From: Candidatus Manganitrophus morganii
Lineage (GTDB): Bacteria > Nitrospirota > Nitrospiria > SBBL01 > Manganitrophaceae
NCBI GenBank assembly: GCA_021651055.1
Contig: JAJHOH010000001.1
Location: forward strand, 3,534,001-3,598,000
Direction of reading: 5' to 3'
DNA length: 64,000 nucleotides
Position numbers and translations under genes: made by a program
Shown: positions 34,398 through 41,760 of the stretch, one piece after another
Layout: every line of letters begins with the position of its first letter
Numbering within the stretch: the stretch's first letter is position 1
Notes under the pieces: generated by a model
What the model saw: only the letters and a program-made list of their open reading frames with translations
Told to the model about the DNA's origin: nothing
The model's database searches: none

Positions 34398-35384
34398 ATG
34401 GAGCTGAGAACGATTAAATCCATTCCGATCCTGGATGTTGCGGAAAGGCTTGAACTGAAAATCAGAGGCTGCTCGGCGCACTGTTTCGCGCATCAGCCGG
34501 ATCGAAACCCCTCTCTTCGATTTAACATCGAGAAGAACACCTTTCGCTGTTATGTCTGCCCGCAAGTCGGCGGGTCGGTGATCGACCTGGTGATGCAGGT
34601 ATTGAACGTCCCTTTTCATGAGGCATTGGAATATCTTTCCGGAAAGGGCGAGATAAAACGGTCGACGAGGAAGAGAATATCCGAAGGCCCGCTGCTTGGG
34701 ATGGAAGATAGGGACGAGATTCTTCGCGCCCTGTTGTCGGAAGCTCCCTTAGAGAAGGAAGGGATAAGTTACCTGGCGGGCAGAGGGATCGATATCGATA
34801 TCGCGCGGAAGATGGGGGTCGGATTCCTCCGGCCGGAAGATTATCGGAATCTCTTTTGGCGGATGAGCCGAAGATTTGGGCGAAGCCGCTTGAAAGCGGC
34901 GGGTCTGACCCGGTTCCATCTCTTCGCGAAAGAGGGCTTAAGCTTTATGCTCTTTCCGTATCGGCTGGAGGGACGCGTGCATACCATCAAGGGGCGCTGC
35001 CTTCTGACAAAAGCGGAGGCGAAGGAGCGCGGGGTCAGCCGGTTTGTCATGACGGAGAGGGCGCAGATCTTCTACAACCAGGAGATCTTGAAATCGACCC
35101 GGGACCTCTACCTTTGTGAGGGGGAGATCGACACGCTCACACTGCTACAGGCGGGGTATCCCACCGTCGGGATCCCGGGAACCGGGAGCTTCAAGGAGAG
35201 CTGGTTCGATCTGCTCATGGGGAAACGCGTTGTGCTCTGCCTGGATTCCGATCCCGCCGGATGTGAGGCGTCGGCCTATTTGGCGGAGGAATTCAGCAAG
35301 CGGGGGATCGCGCATCTGAAACTCGATCTTCCGAGTGGAAAAGACGTGAACGAATGTTACCTGGATGCGCCGTTACTGATGTGA
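34398..35384 (+). CDS. Second CHC2/TOPRIM primase
   Basis: 328 residues from ATG 34398. A compact zinc finger comes first (CSAHCFAHQPDRNPSLRF, then FRCYVCPQVGG), next a primase-like middle, then TOPRIM motifs LCEGEIDTLTL and VLCLDSDPAGCEA. It is far shorter than DnaG and lacks the helicase-interaction domain, like many plasmid and phage primases. It is followed twelve bases later by a UvrD-type helicase gene, suggesting a replication pair. Confidence 0.85.
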   Translation: MELRTIKSIPILDVAERLELKIRGCSAHCFAHQPDRNPSLRFNIEKNTFRCYVCPQVGGSVIDLVMQVLNVPFHEALEYLSGKGEIKRSTRKRISEGPLLGMEDRDEILRALLSEAPLEKEGISYLAGRGIDIDIARKMGVGFLRPEDYRNLFWRMSRRFGRSRLKAAGLTRFHLFAKEGLSFMLFPYRLEGRVHTIKGRCLLTKAEAKERGVSRFVMTERAQIFYNQEILKSTRDLYLCEGEIDTLTLLQAGYPTVGIPGTGSFKESWFDLLMGKRVVLCLDSDPAGCEASAYLAEEFSKRGIAHLKLDLPSGKDVNECYLDAPLLM

Positions 35385-35396
35385 AGGAGGGGACTG

Positions 35397-37250
35397 TTGC
35401 TCAACGATGAACAGAAGGAAGCCGTTTTGACCCGGGATGTCCCGTTATTGATTCTGGCAGGCCCGGGAACCGGAAAGACCGAGACGATCGCACACCGGAT
35501 CGCCGCATTGATCGGGGAGGGAGAAGATCCCGAGAAAATCCTGGCGATTACCTTTACCAATAAAGCCTCCCAGGCGATGAGAGATCGTGTTCTATCCCTC
35601 ACCGGGAAGCGCCTCTCCTGGATCCGGACGATCCACGGGACCTGCGCCCAACTACTGAGGAGCCACATACACAAACTCGGATACAACACGGCCTTTAATA
35701 TCGCCTCGATGGAGTATAGCAATAAGATCCTCAAAGAAGTCATTCACGGAATAGGACTCAACGAGGTTTCGTTGGATCTGTCGGAGATCACAAGAACGAT
35801 CGCCCATATCAAGTCCCAGGCAAAACCGGAAGAGCAGCTTGCCTCCGAATCCCACCCGTTCCCGGAGATCTTCAGCGCATATCAAGCGAAGATGCGATCG
35901 CAGGGATGTATCGACTTTAACGATCTGGTCTATCTCTGCCTGAAATTAATGAAGGAGGATCCCGCCACCCTGGCGGAGGTGAGGAATCAATGGCGCCACC
36001 TGATCATCGATGAAGTACAGGATTGTGATCTGGCCCAATACCAGTTGATCTCGCACTTAGGAAAGGAGCGCGGGATCGCCGCGGTCGGGGACGACGACCA
36101 ATCGATCTACTCGTTCCGGTCATCGACTCCGGAAGTGATCGCCCTGTTCGTCGCCGATTTCTCTCCGAAGATCATCACGCTGAAGAAGAGCTACCGTCTT
36201 CCCCGGGTCTTGCTTACAGCTGCCTGTTCTTTGATCAGGAACAACTTAAGTCGATATGAGAAAGAGCTCTGTTGCGCGCAAGAGGCGGAAGGTCATTTGG
36301 AGGTTCGTGGATTCTGGTCTGAATCGGAGGAGGGGGATTTCGTGGCAAAGGAGATTCTTACCCTTCAGGTCAGGGGGGTCCCTTCCAACGAGATCGCCAT
36401 CCTGGGGAGACGGCATGCGCCGCTTGCGATCGTCGAGGCCTCCCTCAAGCGGTGGAATATTCCCTGCCGGAAGATGGGCGAGCGCTCCTTCTACGATCTG
36501 CGGGAGGTGCGCGACATGATGGCTCTGATCACGGCGATCGCGCTACCGGAGAATTCTCCCGCGCTGGAGAGGATTTTCAAATTAGCGCCTGGAATCACCG
36601 CCCGGTCAATCGATTTGCTGGAGGATATCGCGGAACAAAACGAAGTCAGCCTCTATCGGGCGGCGGAACTTGCGATTGAGCATCAGTATCTGCAGGGAGA
36701 AGCTTCTAAAAGTCTGCAAGAGGTGTTGACCCGGCTGGATCAGCTCCGTCCCAGAATGGAGCAATTGTGCATCTCGGATTTGATGAGGGCGGCCGCGAAG
36801 GAGTTCGACACCCTCTCTCATCTGCAGAAGATCTCACGAGGACCTTCAGATTACGAAAAGCGTCTGGGTCATTTAAAAGATCTGGCGCAGATGGCCGATC
36901 AATTCGAGCTGTCGTCCGGACCGAGTCTGACGAATTTTATCAACGAGATGGCGATTGCGGCGATCCAGGGCGGGAGTCCGAAAGAGAAAGGCGGTATCCG
37001 CCTGATCACCCTTCATGGGGCGAAAGGCCTGGAGTTTCGTGTGGTCTTTCTCATTGGAGCTTTTCAAGGGAATATTCCGCACGTGAAGGGGAATCTGGAG
37101 GAAGAGCGACGGCTGATGTATGTGGGGGTGACCCGGACGAAAGAGCGGCTCTATATCTCTCATGCCCGGTACGTCCAGAACGAAGTACGGCAGCGATCGT
37201 ACTTTGTCGACGAGATGGGACGAATGCTCAGCCCGCGGTCGCAGGTCTGA
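35397..37250 (+). CDS. UvrD/Rep-family superfamily 1 DNA helicase
   Basis: 617 residues from TTG 35397, with GAAGGAGGGG upstream. Motif I is AGPGTGKTE (about residues 22-30), motif Ia FTNKASQAM, motif II IIDEVQDCD, motif III GDDDQSIYSFR, motif IV region LKKSYRLP, motif V TLHGAKGLEF, and motif VI YVGVTRTKERL. All are intact, so it should be an active 3'-5' helicase. It is a little shorter than chromosomal UvrD (about 720). It likely works with the primase just upstream in replication or repair of the element. Confidence 0.92.
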   Translation: MLNDEQKEAVLTRDVPLLILAGPGTGKTETIAHRIAALIGEGEDPEKILAITFTNKASQAMRDRVLSLTGKRLSWIRTIHGTCAQLLRSHIHKLGYNTAFNIASMEYSNKILKEVIHGIGLNEVSLDLSEITRTIAHIKSQAKPEEQLASESHPFPEIFSAYQAKMRSQGCIDFNDLVYLCLKLMKEDPATLAEVRNQWRHLIIDEVQDCDLAQYQLISHLGKERGIAAVGDDDQSIYSFRSSTPEVIALFVADFSPKIITLKKSYRLPRVLLTAACSLIRNNLSRYEKELCCAQEAEGHLEVRGFWSESEEGDFVAKEILTLQVRGVPSNEIAILGRRHAPLAIVEASLKRWNIPCRKMGERSFYDLREVRDMMALITAIALPENSPALERIFKLAPGITARSIDLLEDIAEQNEVSLYRAAELAIEHQYLQGEASKSLQEVLTRLDQLRPRMEQLCISDLMRAAAKEFDTLSHLQKISRGPSDYEKRLGHLKDLAQMADQFELSSGPSLTNFINEMAIAAIQGGSPKEKGGIRLITLHGAKGLEFRVVFLIGAFQGNIPHVKGNLEEERRLMYVGVTRTKERLYISHARYVQNEVRQRSYFVDEMGRMLSPRSQV

Positions 37251-37278
37251 CAAAAAAACAAAAGGGGTGAGGGACTCG

Positions 37279-37740
37279 ATGACCGGGAATGTTCTGAAAG
37301 ACACGCATCCCCTTGTCCGGGAGGCCTGGGAGGCGGGATTCAATCCGATCGTCAAGGATCATGATCTGATCGTGTTGGATCCCCTCCCGGTATCGGACCA
37401 AGAGGGCCTGGCGAGAGAGGGAATGATTCATGACCTGGAGAGGCGGATACAGGAGAAGAAACAAGGCGTTCTTGTTTATCTGAGAAGCCTGGAACAGGTC
37501 AAGGTGCTCATTCATAGCAAGCGATTAAACGATAAAGTCTGGATCGTGGGGACGGAAGCGCTCTTGAAAACCATCCCGGATGAGGAGGTGGGGTATTTTC
37601 CGGCGGAGGTGTACCGGATTAAGGTGGCGAACTGGCCGGACGAAATATTGCAAAAGATCCATCTGACGAAAAAGATTCTGGGAGGCAGCATCCTCCATAT
37701 TCAACGGAGAGTTGAAGGGAAATCGCTTCCGAAGAGATAG
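37279..37740 (+). CDS. 153-residue protein, unknown
   Basis: Starts at ATG 37279, 28 bases after the helicase stop, with AAAGGGGTGAGG upstream; a GTG at 37267 is also in frame. The product has LVREAWEAGFNPIVKDHDLIVLDPLP, an alpha/beta soluble protein with a Lys/Arg-rich C-terminus. No motif recognised. Probably cotranscribed with the helicase. Confidence 0.6.
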   Translation: MTGNVLKDTHPLVREAWEAGFNPIVKDHDLIVLDPLPVSDQEGLAREGMIHDLERRIQEKKQGVLVYLRSLEQVKVLIHSKRLNDKVWIVGTEALLKTIPDEEVGYFPAEVYRIKVANWPDEILQKIHLTKKILGGSILHIQRRVEGKSLPKR

Positions 37741-37791
37741 TCTCTACCTTGCAGTGTCATCAAGTGAAATCCAACAAGGAGATGAAGCTGG

Positions 37792-38202
37792 ATGCAATGG
37801 GTCAGAGTGAAGCTGATCAAAGAGGCGCGGCCTGTGTGGGCGACCCGGATCAGAGATAGAGAAGATGTTCATAAGATGCTCAAGCGCTACTACCGCTTTC
37901 ATGACCGCGAGGAAGCGCTGATCATCTGTTTGGATAACAAGAATGCGCCGACGCATATTCATTCTCTGTCGGTCGGCAGCATCAATCAATGCATCATTCA
38001 GCCCCAGATCGTGTTCAGGGTCGCGCTGCTTGCGGCCGCGGCGCAAATCATCCTGGTCCACAATCACCCTTCAGAGGATCCGACCCCCTCGAAGGAGGAT
38101 CGACAAATTACCGAGCGGCTCGTGAGAGTAGGGGAACTGATGGGGATCAGGCTGATCGATTCACTGATCGTAGGGGGAAACCGGATCGAATCAATCCTGT
38201 AG
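37792..38202 (+). CDS. RadC-like JAB/MPN-domain protein
   Basis: 136 residues. The metal site HNHPSEDPTPSKED (first His at residue 90) is the JAMM motif of RadC, and the preceding LSVGSINQCIIQPQIVFR and following VGELMGIRLIDSLIVG match the family. The usual N-terminal helix-hairpin-helix part is missing, as in many mobile-element copies. Biochemical function of RadC remains unsettled. Confidence 0.9.
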   Translation: MQWVRVKLIKEARPVWATRIRDREDVHKMLKRYYRFHDREEALIICLDNKNAPTHIHSLSVGSINQCIIQPQIVFRVALLAAAAQIILVHNHPSEDPTPSKEDRQITERLVRVGELMGIRLIDSLIVGGNRIESIL

Positions 38203-38237
38203 AAATCAAGCGCCATAAATAACCAAGACATCCAAGG

Positions 38238-38277
38238 AGGTCCTGTGGAGTTTGTTCCCACAGGGCCTCTGCTTTTT
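38238..38277 (+). terminator. Hairpin upstream of the AAA gene
   Basis: An 11-bp stem (AGGTCCTGTGG with CCACAGGGCCT, one G-T pair) followed by CTGCTTTTT. An AAGGAGG sequence overlaps the 5' arm, so ribosome entry at the in-frame GTG 38245 would compete with hairpin folding. The nearby ATAAATAACCAAG upstream weakly resembles the front of leader elements A and B. Confidence 0.55.
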
Positions 38278-38307
38278 ATCGGTACGAATAAGAGGAGGAA
38301 GAGGCTT

Positions 38308-39738
38308 ATGCCTGAGTTCAAATCGTATCTTCGCGCGGGGTATCCCGCATTGTATGTCCGGACCGTGGAGCCTGACCGGGCCCGGGAGACGCTCAGCAAG
38401 GAAGCGTTGGAAGTGGAGGGGACGGCGGTCTGCTGGGATGTCCTTTCCGGAATCAAAGACATGAACGGGCAGTGTATTTCGGAGAATTCCGATCCGTTAT
38501 CGCCGCTGACGTGGCTGAAGGAGGCATCCGAGAATACGATCCTCTTTCTGTGGAACTTTCACAAATTTCTGAATTCCGTCGAAGTGATTCAGGCCATCCA
38601 GAACGGCATCCATGAATGGAAAGGAGAGGGAAAATCGCTTGTCGTGCTGGCTCCGCAGGTTCAGATTCCGGTGGAGCTCGATCGGATCTTTACGGTGATC
38701 GAGTTCTCGCTCCCGAATCGAGAAACAATCCAAAGTATTCTCTCGGACGTGGTCGGATCTTCCGGGCTTTTGATGCCGGAACACGCGGAGGCGTTGTTGG
38801 ATGCGGCCACCGGCCTGACCACGTTCGAGGCGGAGAACGTTTTCGCCCTCTCGGCGATCGATCCCAGGCCGTTCTCATGCTCGGTTGTATCGACGCAGAA
38901 GGCGCAGATGGTGATGAAGAACGCCTCGCTTGAGATTTTCTACGCAGCCGATCGGTTCGACACCCTGGGGGGGTTGGACCGGCTGAAGGAGTTTGCCTTG
39001 AAGATCGCAGGCTCCCCCCTGGCGCGGGGGCTGCTTCTGCTGGGCGTGCCCGGATGCGGCAAAAGCCATTTTGCCAAGGTCTTGGGTGGAGAGCTCTCGA
39101 TTCCGACGCTCTCTCTGAATTTCGGCCGGCTCTTCGGATCGTTGGTGGGAGAGTCGGAGGAGCGAATGCGACAGGCGTTGTCAGTCGCCGACGCCATGGC
39201 GCCGTGCATCCTCATGCTCGATGAGATCGACAAAGGATTGTCGGGCGCGAATTCTTCTCATCAGTCGGATGGCGGGGTCGGATCGCGGATCTTCGGAACG
39301 TTTTTGACCTGGCTGAATGACCACACAACCCAGGTGTTCGTGGTGGCGACGACAAATAATATCGCGCATCTTCCCCCGGAATTTCTTCGGGCGGAGCGAT
39401 GGGACGCCATCTTCTTCGTCGATCTTCCCACGCCGGAGGAGAGGGAGGCGATTCTGAATATCCACGCGGCGGAATACGGGATTGAGCCGGTGGGCGTGCC
39501 GGATCTGTCCGCCTGGTCGGGGGCGGAGATCCGATCGCTCTGCCGGATTGCGGCGATGACGAAAAGCACCCTGATCGAGGCCGCGCGTTATGTCGTGCCG
39601 CTGTCCCGGAGCATGGGGGAGAAGCTCGCCGAGCTGAGGGAGTGGGCGAAGAGCCGGACGCTGCCTGCTTCCTCCCCGCAGAGATCTTCACTCTCCCGCA
39701 GAATCAGCGCCAAACCGGCCGAAGGGGGCGCAAACTAA
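38308..39738 (+). CDS. AAA+ ATPase, Ycf46-like
   Basis: 476 residues; ATG 38308 is preferred because SYLRAGYPALYVRTVEPDRA is a typical Ycf46 N-terminus and AAGAGGAGGAAGAGG precedes it. Walker A is GVPGCGKS (about residue 247), Walker B ILMLDEIDK (about 302), and sensor 1 VVATTNN, followed by an arginine-finger region FLRAERWDAIFFV. The N-terminal ~230 residues are a degenerate second ATPase-like domain. Its neighbours, DUF1257 and DUF2997 proteins, are the same set found together in cyanobacteria and some phages, so they likely form one complex of unknown purpose. Confidence 0.82.
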   Translation: MPEFKSYLRAGYPALYVRTVEPDRARETLSKEALEVEGTAVCWDVLSGIKDMNGQCISENSDPLSPLTWLKEASENTILFLWNFHKFLNSVEVIQAIQNGIHEWKGEGKSLVVLAPQVQIPVELDRIFTVIEFSLPNRETIQSILSDVVGSSGLLMPEHAEALLDAATGLTTFEAENVFALSAIDPRPFSCSVVSTQKAQMVMKNASLEIFYAADRFDTLGGLDRLKEFALKIAGSPLARGLLLLGVPGCGKSHFAKVLGGELSIPTLSLNFGRLFGSLVGESEERMRQALSVADAMAPCILMLDEIDKGLSGANSSHQSDGGVGSRIFGTFLTWLNDHTTQVFVVATTNNIAHLPPEFLRAERWDAIFFVDLPTPEEREAILNIHAAEYGIEPVGVPDLSAWSGAEIRSLCRIAAMTKSTLIEAARYVVPLSRSMGEKLAELREWAKSRTLPASSPQRSSLSRRISAKPAEGGAN

Positions 39739-39770
39739 AAAGAAGGATTTCATCAAGAGAGGAGGTTCTC

Positions 39771-40205
39771 ATGTCACACATTACCAAAATCGATATCGAA
39801 GTGACCGATCTGACCGCGTTGAAAGCGGCGTGCTGTCGGCTTGGATTCACCTTTGTCGAAGGCAAGAAAACATACGCCTGGTTTGGGCGTTTCGTGGGTG
39901 ATGCCTCGCTTCCAGAAGGTTTGTCAATCGAAGATTTGGGCCGATGCGATCACGCCATCGGCGTTCCGGGAGCCGAATACGAAATCGGAGTCCGAGCGGA
40001 GAGAAGCGGGTTCCGCCTTCTATGGGACAGCTACCAACGCGGAGGCTTGGAGCAAAAAGTCGGTAAGGGCGCCGGTCTTCTCAAGCAGGCGTATGGGATC
40101 GAGAAAACGAAGCTGGAAGCGAGGAGAAAGGGCTATTCGGTCTATGAGAGCCGGAAGACGGACGGCTCCATCACCTTGAAAATTCAGCTCGGAGGTGGGC
40201 GATGA
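39771..40205 (+). CDS. DUF1257 (Ycf35-like) protein
   Basis: 144 residues from ATG 39771, with GAGAGGAGG upstream. The start MSHITKIDIEVTDLTALKAA and the later YGIEKTKLEARRKGYSV are typical of the DUF1257/Ycf35 family. The function is unknown. Position between the AAA ATPase and DUF2997 genes repeats the conserved trio. Its stop overlaps the next ATG. Confidence 0.85.
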   Translation: MSHITKIDIEVTDLTALKAACCRLGFTFVEGKKTYAWFGRFVGDASLPEGLSIEDLGRCDHAIGVPGAEYEIGVRAERSGFRLLWDSYQRGGLEQKVGKGAGLLKQAYGIEKTKLEARRKGYSVYESRKTDGSITLKIQLGGGR

Positions 40206-40393
40206 AGAAGATTGAAATCACATTTGGCCCGCAGGGAGAGGTCACGCTCAAGACGGAGGGCTTTGCCGGGAAGCAATGCCAGGAAGCCTCCCGATTTTTG
40301 GAGCAGGCCCTGGGATCCGTTTCCGAGGAGACCCTGACCGGCGAGTATTATCAGGTCCAAATAAAGGACCGGCTGGAGCAAAAACGCGAATAG
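40202..40393 (+). CDS. DUF2997 small protein
   Basis: 63 residues, ATG overlapping the DUF1257 stop. MKKIEITFGPQGEVTLKTEG, then FLEQALGSVSEET and EYYQ fit DUF2997, a compact alpha/beta protein always found next to DUF1257. Coupled translation supports a stable complex with it. Confidence 0.82.
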   Translation: MKKIEITFGPQGEVTLKTEGFAGKQCQEASRFLEQALGSVSEETLTGEYYQVQIKDRLEQKRE

Positions 40394-40446
40394 GGTAGTT
40401 GAAAGGAAGGCGGTAATGGGGTTGAAAGGAAAAATGGAGGTCCTGA

Positions 40447-41445
40447 ATGAGCATATTTGAGAAAGGCTGTCTTGTGCAGTTGTCTGTGAGCATCTGGGGA
40501 GGGAGGATCAAGCTCCCCTCATCCGCCCTTCAGGTCGATGCCGATCCCGCCCTGATTAGAGCGACGAAGTTTCTGGTGGACCGGGAGTGCTTGAAACCGG
40601 TCGAGCGAGTCAGAAATGAGGCGCGAGGGGATCTCTATGAAAAGACCCTCCCGTTTCCGATCCCGGGAGTTCTTTTCATCCCGAAGGACCTCATCGGAAA
40701 GATCGATGAGAAGCTCAAGAAATATCAGACGGATTTCAATGAACAGGCGGAGGCCTTCTCGAGGAATTACGATCTCTTCATGCAGGGGGCGCGTCTTCGG
40801 CTTAACAGCCTGTATGATCCGGACGATTACCCGGCCGATATCCGGTCGAAGTTTTCTTTCTCATGGCGTTTTCTGATGTTGGATGCGCCCGGACGCAGCG
40901 GCGTGCTGACTCCGGAGATCTATGAGAGAGAGCAGGAGAAGTTTCAGAAGACGATCGAGGAATTTCACGAACTGGCCGGCGCCACGCTTCGAACGCGGTT
41001 TGCCGAGATGGTCGACCATGTGGTCGATCGCCTCTCCGGGGAGAAGAAGGTCTTCCGGGACTCGTTGATCGAGAATATCCGCGGGTTCCTCTCGGATTTC
41101 TCACAGCTGAATATCAATGACGATACGGCGTTGGAGTCCCAGGTGAATCGTTGCAAGGCGATCCTCGAAGGGGTGGATCCCAGGACGCTTCGATCGGATG
41201 AAGGATTCCGAAATGAGGTTGCGAAGAAAATGGGGACGGTCCGGGAGCAACTCGACGCGATGATGATCGCAAGGCCGAAGCGCAAGATCCGGATACCGGA
41301 AGCGAATGGCCTGGAAAAAGGAGCGGCCACCCGTAGCCTAAGGATTCAAGCCGCCGCCGGAGAGGATGGGGCGCTGCATGTGCAGGATGGAACACCGGAT
41401 ATCACGGAAACGGCGGAGAGCACGCACAGGGAGGCGGTCGCGTGA
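40447..41445 (+). CDS. DUF3150-like helical protein
   Basis: 332 residues from ATG 40447, with ATGGAGGTCC upstream. The N-terminal part (GCLVQLSVSIWGGRIKLP, then VLFIPKDLIGKIDEKLKKYQTDF) and the following long helical stretch resemble DUF3150, a family that often sits with AAA ATPases on phages and ICEs. A low-complexity tail ends the protein. The next gene starts in its stop (GTGA). Assignment to the family is tentative. Confidence 0.5.
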   Translation: MSIFEKGCLVQLSVSIWGGRIKLPSSALQVDADPALIRATKFLVDRECLKPVERVRNEARGDLYEKTLPFPIPGVLFIPKDLIGKIDEKLKKYQTDFNEQAEAFSRNYDLFMQGARLRLNSLYDPDDYPADIRSKFSFSWRFLMLDAPGRSGVLTPEIYEREQEKFQKTIEEFHELAGATLRTRFAEMVDHVVDRLSGEKKVFRDSLIENIRGFLSDFSQLNINDDTALESQVNRCKAILEGVDPRTLRSDEGFRNEVAKKMGTVREQLDAMMIARPKRKIRIPEANGLEKGAATRSLRIQAAAGEDGALHVQDGTPDITETAESTHREAVA

Positions 41446-41699
41446 AGATCATTTTTCTGCCGGACGGGACGGCCGTCACTGTCTACACCGAGACCCTGGA
41501 ACTCTCAGGCCTCGGCCGTTTAGAGCACAGGAGAGCGTCTCATGTGGAGCCGACGGCCGCGGGGGAGTGGATCGCGGATCTCTCCCCGGTGGGAGGCCCG
41601 ATGCTGGGGCCGTTTGGTCGACGCTCCGAGGCGTTGGCCGAAGAAGGCTGCTGGCTTGAGTCGCAACTGGAAGGGATCGCCGAAGATCCATGTTCATAA
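41442..41699 (+). CDS. 85-residue protein, unknown
   Basis: GTG 41442 overlaps the previous stop. The product contains LSGLGRLEHRRASHVEP and ADLSPVGGPMLGPFGRRSEAL, a pattern I have seen in small uncharacterised phage and plasmid proteins. It precedes a strong hairpin and the methylase gene. No known function. Confidence 0.65.
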   Translation: MKIIFLPDGTAVTVYTETLELSGLGRLEHRRASHVEPTAAGEWIADLSPVGGPMLGPFGRRSEALAEEGCWLESQLEGIAEDPCS

Positions 41700-41710
41700 T
41701 CTGAGGAAGG

Positions 41711-41740
41711 GGGGTCCGGAGGCCGATACCTCCGGACCCC
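41711..41740 (+). promoter_or_regulatory. Perfect 12-bp hairpin before the methylase gene
   Basis: Arms GGGGTCCGGAGG and CCTCCGGACCCC with a six-base loop; no T run follows. It lies 20 bases before the methylase ATG (41761) and directly ahead of its AGGGAGG site, so it may regulate translation or protect the mRNA end rather than terminate transcription. Confidence 0.6.
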
Positions 41741-41760
41741 AACTTATACCAGGGAGGCCT

